Below, piece after piece: positions 43,874-51,145 of a DNA stretch of 64,000 nt. Each line of letters opens with the position of its first letter. Position 1 is the stretch's first letter. Origin of the DNA: Pelomonas sp965229315. Its GTDB lineage: Bacteria; Pseudomonadota; Gammaproteobacteria; Burkholderiales; Burkholderiaceae_C. The notes under the pieces are model-generated. The model had not been told where the DNA came from. It saw nothing but the letters and a program-made list of their open reading frames with translations, and searched no databases. The translations under genes and the position numbers were made by a program. The stretch lies in assembly GCF_965229315.1 (NCBI RefSeq), contig NZ_CBDDJA010000002.1, positions 1,674,001 to 1,738,000 of the forward strand, in the 5' to 3' direction.

Positions 43874-44527
43874 TCAGTAGGACAACGTCATCTCGTCGAT
43901 CACGTTGCGCACACCCGGTGTTCCCCAGGCCGAGTTGGTCGCGGTGGCGCGCTCGTCCCAGCTGTGGACCCAGCCCGACAGCGTGACATCGCTGCCATCG
44001 ACCGCAACCGAGATCTTCTTGGCATCCGCAATCGATGTTCGCTTCAGCGCGGCTTCGATGTCCGACTTGACGGCAGTGGCCGTTACCGACGGCTTGATGC
44101 TGATCTGGTCGCTGACGCCCGTCACGCCCATCAGGAAGCGCACGCTGTCGGTCGCGGCTTGCCGCTGGTACTGCCAGTCGACGGCGCCGGTCAGCGTGAC
44201 CCAGCCGCTCTCAACCATCACCTTGATGGCGCCGGCGGGCAGCGACGACGTCCACTCAAGCACGTTCTCGGCCGCTTCCGCGATGTCGGCGTCCGTGCGC
44301 TTGCTCAAGCTGGTGAGATGTACCTTCAGCTCGGTGGTCAAGGCCTTGACGCCGGTCACACGCAGGGCGGCGCGCTCGGCATTCCACTTTTCGGAATAGC
44401 TGTCGACCTGGCCGGCCAGCGTGACGACCCCATTCTTCGCCGCGACGCCGATTCGCGCGGCGTAAACCGAGGGTTCCCATTTGAGTTCTGCACTGACGTC
44501 CTGTTGCAGTTGGCTGTCGGTCTTCAT
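43874..44527 (-). CDS. Triple BON-domain protein
   Basis: 217 residues from MKTDSQLQQDV with three BON domains (about 3-70, 78-145 and 150-215); each has the GxVxLxGxV pattern (NGVVTLAGQVDS, SGWVTLTGAVDW, GSDVTLSGWVHS). No signal peptide, so it is cytoplasmic. Such proteins cluster with universal stress proteins in betaproteobacteria. The frame is open to 44608, but MKTDSQL is the family start. Confidence 0.9.
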   Translation of the reverse strand: MKTDSQLQQDVSAELKWEPSVYAARIGVAAKNGVVTLAGQVDSYSEKWNAERAALRVTGVKALTTELKVHLTSLSKRTDADIAEAAENVLEWTSSLPAGAIKVMVESGWVTLTGAVDWQYQRQAATDSVRFLMGVTGVSDQISIKPSVTATAVKSDIEAALKRTSIADAKKISVAVDGSDVTLSGWVHSWDERATATNSAWGTPGVRNVIDEMTLSY

Positions 44528-44660
44528 GGTGGCTATTCCTGGCTGTCTGTGGGGAACGCCAGCTTGGCTTGCTGCGCGCAACGGGTCTGTGCGTCTGCGC
44601 ACGCCCAACAGACCTGTTTGGGCGCGTGAACTCGCAGGTCAGCAGATGCCGGGGGTGTTG

Positions 44661-45203
44661 ATGGCAGGCGATGACCTGCCTGTTCCGGGTATGGCTGCGG
44701 CCCGGGCGCCGGACACTGTTTTTGCCATGCCCCAGCCCAACGCCATCCCCACACCACCCAGCCAGCCCGCATGGGACATCACCGTCACGCTACTGACGCG
44801 TGCCCTGCGACCGCAAGTCGAGTCCTGTGCGTTCTATCTGGCTCGCCGCTTCCAGGCCATCGGCCTGGGTAGTGACGTGCAGGTCCAGCAAACGCCGCGC
44901 GGGCTGTCGACCTTCCTGGCCCTGGTGGGTCAACGGGGCTTGATCTGCATCGTCGACATGACGTTGGTCGATGGCATGGCGGTGGGCCAGGGGCCCTGCG
45001 CCTCGCTGGACATCCGCCTGCTCGACGCCTGTGGCGATGTGGCGGCGGAGGGTCTGGCCAGCGGCGTGCTCGGCCACGGCTGTCACGAGACTTCGGTCGC
45101 TGAGGTGCTCAGCCCGGAAAACTTGGATCATGCAGCGACTGCGGTCTATGTGGCGACACTGGCGCAGTTCGATCTGTTGCGGCAGGCGGCCCGGCATACC
45201 TGA
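44661..45203 (+). CDS. Hypothetical protein of the stress cluster
   Basis: 180 residues from MAGDDLPVPG (GGGGG 5 bases upstream); an alternative ATG lies at 44727. WDITVTLLTRALRPQVESCAFYLARRFQAIGLGS and ICIVDMTLVDGMAVGQGPCASLDIRLLDACGDVAAEGL are compact and protein-like. No transmembrane segment. Family not recognised. Divergent from the BON gene. Confidence 0.6.
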   Translation: MAGDDLPVPGMAAARAPDTVFAMPQPNAIPTPPSQPAWDITVTLLTRALRPQVESCAFYLARRFQAIGLGSDVQVQQTPRGLSTFLALVGQRGLICIVDMTLVDGMAVGQGPCASLDIRLLDACGDVAAEGLASGVLGHGCHETSVAEVLSPENLDHAATAVYVATLAQFDLLRQAARHT

Positions 45204-45532
45204 ATATGCAGCACAGCGTCGCCAGGCACTTGACCACTCGCGGGCCCCCTCTGGCCGCCGAGCCGACTCACTAGTCGCAAAAGTCGTTGCGGAGAATCCC
45301 GCGGTGCGGTGCTCTGGCAGGTGTTGAACGCTGAAGCTCAAGGTGCGATCTGCCCCAGGCGAGGTCATGGTGCTGCTGGCGCCGGCGGAGATCCGCGGCA
45401 GCGATGATCTTTCACGGAGATCTTCTCCATGCATTTGCAAGCGGCGGTGCTGCCCCAAGAGCGTTGAACTGGCTCATCCCTCACGAACTGAGTGGAACTC
45501 GCTGCTTGCAACCTGCGTCAGGCTGTTCACTG
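45204..45532. other. Gene-free region
   Basis: 329 bases, no supported gene or terminator. Confidence 0.4.
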
Positions 45533-46822
45533 CTAGGGCAAGCGCCCAGCATGGCGGGCCAACTCGGCACGAAAGTCCGGATGTGTGATCGCGATCAACT
45601 CAGCCGCCCGTTGCCCGGCGGACTTGCCACGCAACCGGGCCACGCCGTACTCGGTGACGACGTAGTCGATGTCGTTCTTGCTCGTCGTGACGTGCGTGCC
45701 CGGCGACAGCACCGGCACGATGCGGGAGAGGGTGTCGCCTTTGGCCGTGGCGGGCAGGACGATGATGGCTTTGCCACCGCGCGACCGATTCGCAGCGCGC
45801 ACGAAATCGGACTGCCCACCCGTGCCCGAGTAGGGCGCGGGGCCGAGGCTTTCGGATCCGCATTGCCCGAGCAGGTCGATCTGCAAGGTGGCGTTGATGG
45901 CGACGAGGTTGTCGTTCATCCCGGCCAGCGCCGGGTCGTTGGTGAAGTCGACTGGGTGCATCTCCAGCGCAGGGTTGCGGTCCATGAAGCGGTACAGCTT
46001 GTTGGAACCCAGCGCGAAGGTGGCCACCATCTTGCCTGGCAGGTAGTTCTTGCGCCGGTTCGTGACCGCGCCGCATTCCACGAGGGTCAGGATGCCATCG
46101 CCGATCATTTCGGTGTGGATGCCGAGGTCGCGCTTGCGGGTCAGCTGCATTACCACGGCGTCCGGAATGCCGCCGTAGCCGATCTGCAGCGTCGAGCCGT
46201 CGTCGATCAGCTCGGCAACATACTTGCCGATGGCTTCTTGCACCGGGCCTATCTTGGGCAACCCGACCTCGAACACTGGAGCATCGCTTTCGGTGAGTGC
46301 GGTCACCTGCGAGATGTGCACCCGGCAATTGCCGTAGGCAAAGGGCACGTTCGGGTTGACCTCGAGCACCACGGCGCGAGCCTTGGCGATGGCGGCCATC
46401 GTGTAGTCGGCCGCCAGGCTGATGGCGAAGTAGCCCTGCTCGTCCATCGGCGACGCCATCGAGAACACGACGTCGGCCGGGATCAGCCCGCGCTCAATCT
46501 GGCTGGGCAGCTCTGAGAAGCAGTTGGGGATGAAGTCGATCCAGCCCGCCTGACCGCCTGCGCGCGTGGCGCCGCCGTAGAAGAAGGCCACGTGGCGGAC
46601 GTGCTCCACCGTTGCAGGGTCGATGTAGTCGTACTTGCGCACCGCCAGGATCTGCGCGACCTTCACGCCGAGCAGGTCGCGTCGCTTGTCCGACAGCGCC
46701 GTCAGAAGGCTCGGCGGCTCGCCCACCCCTGTGGGCACGATGATGAAATCGCCATCGCGCACCACCCCGATGGCGTCGGAGGCCGGCATTCGCTTGCTTC
46801 GGTACACGGCTTGGGTCGACAT
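45533..46822 (-). CDS. Acetyl-CoA hydrolase / 4-hydroxybutyrate CoA-transferase family enzyme
   Basis: 429 residues of the Cat2-like CoA-transferase family. TGVGEPPSLLTAL near the N-terminus, FSMASPMDEQGYFAISLAADYT, LQIGYGGIPDAVV, LGIHTEMIGDGILTLVECGAVTN with the likely catalytic glutamate, and TVVTEYGVARLRGKS-like YVVTEYGVARLRGKS near the end. It moves CoA between short acids (acetate, 4-hydroxybutyrate), useful in fermentation or acetate use. The ATG at 46822 is the family start. Confidence 0.88.
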   Translation of the reverse strand: MSTQAVYRSKRMPASDAIGVVRDGDFIIVPTGVGEPPSLLTALSDKRRDLLGVKVAQILAVRKYDYIDPATVEHVRHVAFFYGGATRAGGQAGWIDFIPNCFSELPSQIERGLIPADVVFSMASPMDEQGYFAISLAADYTMAAIAKARAVVLEVNPNVPFAYGNCRVHISQVTALTESDAPVFEVGLPKIGPVQEAIGKYVAELIDDGSTLQIGYGGIPDAVVMQLTRKRDLGIHTEMIGDGILTLVECGAVTNRRKNYLPGKMVATFALGSNKLYRFMDRNPALEMHPVDFTNDPALAGMNDNLVAINATLQIDLLGQCGSESLGPAPYSGTGGQSDFVRAANRSRGGKAIIVLPATAKGDTLSRIVPVLSPGTHVTTSKNDIDYVVTEYGVARLRGKSAGQRAAELIAITHPDFRAELARHAGRLP

Positions 46823-46915
46823 GGGGTCTCCGGGGTTGTCGCGCACAACAAGTTTGCGTTCGATGTATTGCTCAGATGGCACTGAACTCACCGTGCGCCG
46901 ACGCACAGATGATCG

Positions 46916-46937
46916 GCTTGCTTGCTTGCTTGCTTGC
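46916..46937. repeat. GCTT tetranucleotide repeat
   Basis: Five perfect copies of GCTT followed by GC, 94-115 bases upstream of the CoA-transferase start. Such tracts slip during replication and may alter promoter spacing. Confidence 0.7.
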
Positions 46938-46999
46938 GCAGACGCTTGACGGTATTGGCGCCACCGCACCGTCTGGGCTGAGCTCACCAGGGCACTCGC

Positions 47000-47322
47000 A
47001 TGAAGATCATCTTGGCCGCCGACGACCCGCGCGTGCGGCCCATATGTTCCGCGCCACGGTTATTCAGGAGTATTACCTCGATGAGGCGAACAAGGTGATC
47101 GAGCCGGTCAGGACGTTCCTGGACCGGCACCCGATTCGTTATCGATGCGAGCGGGTTGTCGGCTCAGCAACAGCAGAAGTCGTTGGTTCCCGTCAGCGCG
47201 AGAAGGCCCAAATGATCCTGATGGGGACCCACGGGCGAGGCCTGCTCGTCCGGGTCGTGATGGGCAGCGTGGCGCAGCACATAGCGGCAGATTGCGATGT
47301 GCCGGTATTGCTGGTCAAGTGA
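47000..47322 (+). pseudogene. Universal stress protein, deleted and frameshifted
   Basis: The frame from 47000 begins MKIILAADDP, the UspA N-terminus, but the rest of the fold is in another frame: YYLDEANKVIEPVRTFLDRHPIRY and ILMGTHGRGLLVRVVMGSVAQHIAADCDVPVLLVK (ATP-binding GxxG and C-terminus). Some 45 residues between are missing. The C-terminal frame has no start of its own nearby except an upstream ATG at 46876. Confidence 0.75.
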
Positions 47323-47461
47323 TGTGCCAGTGTGCCCGGGTGTAGGAGTCGTGCCGTTGAGACCTGAGACGGCTGGCAGTCGCGCCGATGTGCGCCGCCG
47401 AACAGACCGCTAGCCGCAGACAGGCCAGGCTGCTCGACATCAAATCAATCCGAGTTCAGGC

Positions 47462-48112
47462 ATGCAGACGGACGCTCAATTGCACAAGGATGTCGCCGCC
47501 GTGGCGGACATGGCGTTCGCTCACGGAGCGGTTGCCGCGCCCAAGGACGGGGCTGACGTGGTTCTGCGCGACGGTACTCATGTTTTCGTGCGTTCTATCC
47601 ATGCCGACGACGTCGAGCTCGAGCGGCGATTCATCGAGGGGCTCTCTCCAAGCTCTCGTCGCTTCCGATTTCTCGAAACCATGCGTTCGCCGAGCGATGC
47701 CCTGCTGAAGCAGATGACGGTCATCAACCCTTCCACCGATGCCGCCTATGTGGCACTTGTCGAAGAAGGAGGCGATGGTCAGCAACGCGCGGTTGGCGTG
47801 GCCCGCTTCAGCGCGCGCGCCGATGGGCACGACTGCGAGTTTGCCGTCACCGTCAGCGACGACTGGCAGAACAAGGGGCTGGGCAGCCTGCTGATGGCGC
47901 GTCTGATTGAGGTGGCACGGGCCAGAGGCATTGATGAGATGCATTCGAGCGACGCAGCAGACAACACCCGCATGCGTCAGTTTGCCGACTACCTGCACTT
48001 CCGGCACAAGACCGACCCCGATGATGCAACCTTGGTGCTGTATAGCGTGGACCTGAAGGCGAGTGCCGTGTCGAGCGAAGCGAAGGTCAGGCCGGCAACG
48101 ATGGCAACATGA
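47462..48112 (+). CDS. GNAT-family N-acetyltransferase
   Basis: 216 residues. The GNAT core has VFVRSIHADDVELERRFIEGLSPSSRRFRF, the acetyl-CoA loop DDWQNKGLGSLLMARL and SSDAADNTRMRQFADYLHF. It resembles the GNAT part of protein-lysine acetyltransferases that act on acetyl-CoA synthetase, seen with stress clusters. The first residues, MQTDAQLHKDVAAV, resemble the BON protein start (MKTDSQLQQDV), suggesting fusion of a BON gene's 5' end. Confidence 0.85.
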   Translation: MQTDAQLHKDVAAVADMAFAHGAVAAPKDGADVVLRDGTHVFVRSIHADDVELERRFIEGLSPSSRRFRFLETMRSPSDALLKQMTVINPSTDAAYVALVEEGGDGQQRAVGVARFSARADGHDCEFAVTVSDDWQNKGLGSLLMARLIEVARARGIDEMHSSDAADNTRMRQFADYLHFRHKTDPDDATLVLYSVDLKASAVSSEAKVRPATMAT

Positions 48113-48246
48113 AGTCTATGCAAGCGGTAGCAGCGCGTAGCTTGTCCGAGCCTTGGGACCCTAGCCAGGCGCCTCACGCCGCTGGGTAGCTGATTGCGCG
48201 TGTCGGGTTTGGGCACAGACCTCGCTGTGCGAGGGCGATCAGGGCA
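48113..48246. other. Spacer after the GNAT gene
   Basis: No gene seen. It joins the terminator of the minus-strand operon. Confidence 0.4.
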
Positions 48247-48280
48247 CAAAAAAGGGCTTGCGGCACGAGGCAGCAAGCCC
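48247..48280 (-). terminator. Terminator of the SOS-box operon
   Basis: On the minus strand GGGCTTGC pairs with GCAAGCCC (48273-48280 and 48254-48261) over an 11-base loop, followed by TTTTTT. It lies 57 bases after the stop at 48337. Confidence 0.85.
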
Positions 48281-48336
48281 AATGCCATCGGGTCAGTGGG
48301 ACCCATGACAACTGCGGGGTGCGTGTGAATGCCAGC

Positions 48337-48615
48337 TCAGGCGGCCGTGGCCAGCTCCTGGTGTCTCAGCTGCAGCGAGCTGAGGCTGTCGTTCCGGCTG
48401 GCCATCGCCGCGTCGTGGTGAAGCCGTCGCGCGTTGGATAGCTCAAGCACCCGTGTCAGCTCGGGATGTGTAGCGATGCGGTGGCGCGCTTCGATGATGG
48501 CCGGTGCGAACTCGGGGCTGACCCGCATCTTGTGTGAGAGGTAGGCGTCGTGGCGTTCTGGGAGGACGGTCCACCAGGCCACGATGCTGTCGGGATCGCT
48601 GAGGTTCAGAAGCAT
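48337..48615 (-). CDS. Hypothetical ICE protein (second gene of SOS-box operon)
   Basis: 92 residues from MLLNLSDPDSIVAWWTVLPERH; AAAGGAGC precedes the ATG. FAPAIIEARHRIATHPELTRVLELSNARR is helical and charged. No family recognised. Its start overlaps the stop of the upstream gene by 10 bases. Confidence 0.7.
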   Translation of the reverse strand: MLLNLSDPDSIVAWWTVLPERHDAYLSHKMRVSPEFAPAIIEARHRIATHPELTRVLELSNARRLHHDAAMASRNDSLSSLQLRHQELATAA

Positions 48616-49208
48616 GGCTGCGCTCCTTTGGTGTCGTGGCTGGCGAGGTGGGCCCGCTGTTTGACGGTGCGGAGGCTGTCGGTGCGTGCCGGCTCGTAAG
48701 GCTGGGTCGGTGCGCACCGGCGTCGGATCTCCTGGTCCGCCGCGGCGATGGGGCAGGCCCCGGGCGCGATGGCCAGCCAACGGCTGCCTGCGAGTTTGGC
48801 CTCGTCGTGAGAGTCGCAGTGGTCGCTCATGCCGAAGTGGGCCGTGAACACGTCCAGCCACTGGCTGGGGGTGTAGGCGTAGTGAGCCGCGGCGAGAACG
48901 TCGATGCTGGCAACACTCAACCGTTCGATGTCTTCAATCAAGGATTGGCGCGGTGGCTCTGCCTGGAGGGCAGCATCGACGGCTTGGTATGTGGCGATCG
49001 TCCAGTGCGTGATGGCCGGTGGATAGATGCCTTGCCAGTACGCCTGCAGCCCGCCGGCGTCCTCGAATGCGGCCTTGGCAGCCAGCACGCGGCAGGCGCC
49101 ACCCAGCCGGCTGTCCAGCGCTGCGCGGGCCGCTTTCATGGCCTTCTCTGGCATGGCATCCCCATACGGGTTGATGGGGAAGTAGGCAACGTAGAAGCGG
49201 GCGTACAT
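48606..49208 (-). CDS. Hypothetical ICE protein (first gene of SOS-box operon)
   Basis: 200 residues from MYARFYVAYFPINPYGDAMPE. Segments ARAALDSRLGGACRVLAAKAAFEDAGGLQAYWQGIYPPAITHWTIATYQAVDAALQ and DEAKLAGSRWLAIAPGACPIAAADQEI are protein-like. No transmembrane part and no family recognised. A perfect LexA-box candidate lies 93 bases upstream (49301-49316), so transcription may be SOS-induced. Confidence 0.7.
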   Translation of the reverse strand: MYARFYVAYFPINPYGDAMPEKAMKAARAALDSRLGGACRVLAAKAAFEDAGGLQAYWQGIYPPAITHWTIATYQAVDAALQAEPPRQSLIEDIERLSVASIDVLAAAHYAYTPSQWLDVFTAHFGMSDHCDSHDEAKLAGSRWLAIAPGACPIAAADQEIRRRCAPTQPYEPARTDSLRTVKQRAHLASHDTKGAQPCF

Positions 49209-49300
49209 GTAGGGTCCCTATGCGAATGGCTGAGCCACCAGGCGTGGGGACGGATGTCGCCTGGTTGGCCGCGCACCGGATCGGCGGCGGCCGCGAAAAG

Positions 49301-49316
49301 CTGTTCATATATACAG
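49301..49316. promoter_or_regulatory. LexA box candidate of the island operon
   Basis: CTGTTCATATATACAG: perfect CTG-N10-CAG with AT-rich centre, close to the E. coli SOS consensus CTGTATATATATACAG. It lies upstream of the minus-strand operon 49208-48337, where it would block transcription until RecA-triggered LexA cleavage. Confidence 0.75.
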
Positions 49317-49538
49317 CACCTCACCTGGCGCCTCCTGTCGAGGCGTTTAAAGCCTTCTGCTGACAAAGCCTGCGAGCGAGTCGGGACACATTGCGTCCCG
49401 AACGGGCGCTCTCGGTTCGCGCCTGGCGCTCGTCTGCGCAATACGCGGACTTGCTGCGCAGCCCTTCCGATCCCATCTCGTCGGCGCCTGGCGGCGCTGA
49501 AGTGCACCGCTGCGCGGTGAGGGTGCGCCGCTGGCTGC

Positions 49539-49568
49539 CGCGCAGTCCTGCGGCGCGCAGTCCTGCGG
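49539..49568. repeat. 15-bp tandem duplication
   Basis: Two perfect copies of CGCGCAGTCCTGCGG, followed by a partial third (CGCGCGG). No gene overlaps. Confidence 0.7.
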
Positions 49569-49777
49569 CGCGCGGCTGGCGTTGCTGCGGTTGGCGAGGG
49601 TAAACCCGTCCGTCTTGCTCCCGGTTGCGGGTCGGTGGTGGCCTGCTTCCTGGGCCGTCCCTTTCTCGACGGGTAGCGCAGTGCGCACCGAACGCAACGG
49701 TGCAGCTGCGCTCCTGGTCCGCCGAGACGGCTCCAGGAAGCGGGTTTTCCCACCACCAACGCAGAAAGGCGTGAACC

Positions 49778-49972
49778 ATGAGCAAGACCGACACCCTCAC
49801 CACCCGCAACGGCGGCAGCCTCGGGGCGGACGTTCCCTCCTCACCTCCCGAGACTCACCAGGAAGCAGACATTGCGCTGCGCGCGGGGTCAGATGAAGCA
49901 AACCTCCGACGCGAGAAGTTCCTCGAACACCACACCGCACGAGGGGCATGTTCCTGGCGCCGCTGTGTCTGA
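49778..49972 (+). CDS. Small hypothetical protein
   Basis: 64 residues, MSKTDTLTTRNGGSLGADV..., with AAAGGCG before the ATG. Probably the shortened front part of an ICE gene, as composition becomes non-protein-like near the end. No family recognised. Confidence 0.35.
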   Translation: MSKTDTLTTRNGGSLGADVPSSPPETHQEADIALRAGSDEANLRREKFLEHHTARGACSWRRCV

Positions 49973-50208
49973 CGGCTGCCGACTGTACTCACACTTCGGG
50001 CAATGGATGATCACGAGGCTCGCCCTAGTTTTTAGGGAATGTATCTCCGCCTTCTAGTTCTCAAACCCCTCGCTCTCGTGTTCGCGTAGGCTGTACGGAT
50101 GGCCGGCATGGCAACGCGCGAAACCGACAGCCGCCGCCAAAACCTATGACCCTCTCTGAGGCCGTCAGGTTCGTGCGTCAGTTGGTGGGAAGCTGGGTTG
50201 AGTACGAC

Positions 50209-50226
50209 CGGCCACGCCCGAAGCCG
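50209..50226 (+). repeat. Island spacer repeat, short piece D
   Basis: GGCCACGCCCGAAGCCG matches the end block of copies A-C. Its presence marks this spacer as island DNA up to at least this point. Confidence 0.45.
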
Positions 50227-50309
50227 ACGCAGTAACTTTTGCAGGAACTCATCGTCCAGCCTGCATAAATTCCAATGTTCATGCGGGTTGGCGGTTAGTT
50301 TTTGGGTGA

Positions 50310-50324
50310 CCCCGGCCCATCTCA
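50310..50324 (+). other. attR candidate
   Basis: CCCCGGC followed by CCATCTCA; the proposed attL at 16622-16640 is the same with TCCA between the blocks. Directly behind lies a strong plus-strand terminator with no plus-strand gene in front, as expected for the displaced ssrA terminator. Confidence 0.45.
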
Positions 50325-50328
50325 AACG

Positions 50329-50368
50329 AAAGCCCGATCTAAAACAGATTGGGCTTTTTCTTTTTTCG
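50329..50368 (+). terminator. Orphan terminator, probably ancestral ssrA terminator
   Basis: AAAGCCCGATCT (50329-50340) pairs with AGATTGGGCTTT (50346-50357) over AAAAC, then TTCTTTTTT. It points plus-strand; in the opposite direction the T-run is weak, so it is only a fair terminator for lexA. Confidence 0.75.
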
Positions 50369-50396
50369 CCGGGAAATTTGTTCCCGCGTGTGAGAT

Positions 50397-51068
50397 TCAG
50401 TTGAATCCCTGTCCACGAATCAATCCGACGGCGAGGCCTTCGATGGCGAAGCCGTCGCTGTTTTCGGTGACGAGAATCGGCTGGAATTCGGAATTCTCCG
50501 GCAGCAACTGAATGCCTTCGGGGCCACGCTTGAATCGCTTCACGGTCACTTCGTCACCCACGCGTGCGACGACGATCTGGCCGTTGCGTGCGTCCTTGGC
50601 TGATTGCACGGCCAGCAGGTCGCCGTCGAGGATGCCGATGTCCCGCATGCTCATGCCCTTGACGCGCAACAGGTAGTCCGGCTTCCTGGCGAACAGGCCG
50701 GGTTCGACGGCATAGCTTTGCTCGACATGCTCCTGCGCCAGGATGGGCGCACCGGCGGCGACGCGGCCGACCAGTGGCAGCGTCAGCTGGGCGAGGCTGG
50801 GAATGGGCAGGCTGAACTGGCGGGCGCGGTTGACGGCGCCCAGCACATCGGATTTCAGCCGGATGCCGCGCGAGGTGCCGCCGACGAGTTCCAGCATGCC
50901 TTTGCGCGCCAGCGCCTGCAGATGTTCCTCGGCAGCGTTGGCCGATTTGAAACCGAGTTCGGCGGCAATTTCGGCGCGGGTCGGTGGCGCGCCGGTGCTT
51001 TCGATCGCGTGGCGGACCAGCTCGAAAATCTGCTGCTGGCGGGCGGTAAGCTTGGGTCGGTCTTGCAC
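50397..51068 (-). CDS. lexA: SOS repressor LexA
   Basis: 223 residues. Winged helix-turn-helix (LTARQQQIFELVRHAIESTGAPPTRAEIAAELGF), self-cleavage Ala-Gly in VGRVAAGAPIL, catalytic Ser in LLRVKGMSMRDIGI and Lys in DEVTVKRFKR. It represses DNA-damage genes and is cleaved with RecA. A LexA box at 51118-51133 lies 50 bases upstream, so it is self-regulated. Confidence 0.96.
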   Translation of the reverse strand: MQDRPKLTARQQQIFELVRHAIESTGAPPTRAEIAAELGFKSANAAEEHLQALARKGMLELVGGTSRGIRLKSDVLGAVNRARQFSLPIPSLAQLTLPLVGRVAAGAPILAQEHVEQSYAVEPGLFARKPDYLLRVKGMSMRDIGILDGDLLAVQSAKDARNGQIVVARVGDEVTVKRFKRGPEGIQLLPENSEFQPILVTENSDGFAIEGLAVGLIRGQGFN

Positions 51069-51117
51069 GGGCGGCCTTTGTCGAGTGCGTATCGGTGGCT
51101 GGCGATTTGTCCAGCAC

Positions 51118-51133
51118 CTGTATTTTCATCCAG
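51118..51133. promoter_or_regulatory. LexA box upstream of lexA
   Basis: CTGTATTTTCATCCAG, a CTG-N10-CAG palindrome in the 77-base space between lexA and the asparaginase gene. It could repress lexA and, being 13 bases before the TTG at 51146, the divergent gene as well. Confidence 0.75.
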
Positions 51134-51145
51134 GAAACCAGCAAA

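Larger units (their letters stand above)
49209..49777. other. Gene-free region with LexA box and short tandem repeat
   Basis: 569 bases. The LexA box at 49301-49316 and a 15-bp tandem duplication CGCGCAGTCCTGCGG (49539-49568) lie here. No supported gene. Confidence 0.55.
49973..50396. other. Island right border region
   Basis: No supported gene; a short frame from 50146 (MTLSEAVRFVRQLVG...) ends after 29 codons. It contains repeat piece D (50209-50226), the attR candidate and the terminator at 50329. Confidence 0.5.

Noticed and set aside
46916..46937. GCTT tract as a CRISPR-like or coding repeat
   Set aside because: Four-base simple repeat without spacers; no CRISPR array or cas gene seen in the window.
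16636..50330. Complete conjugative element or prophage
   Set aside because: No relaxase, coupling protein, VirB/Tra, capsid, portal or terminase genes visible.
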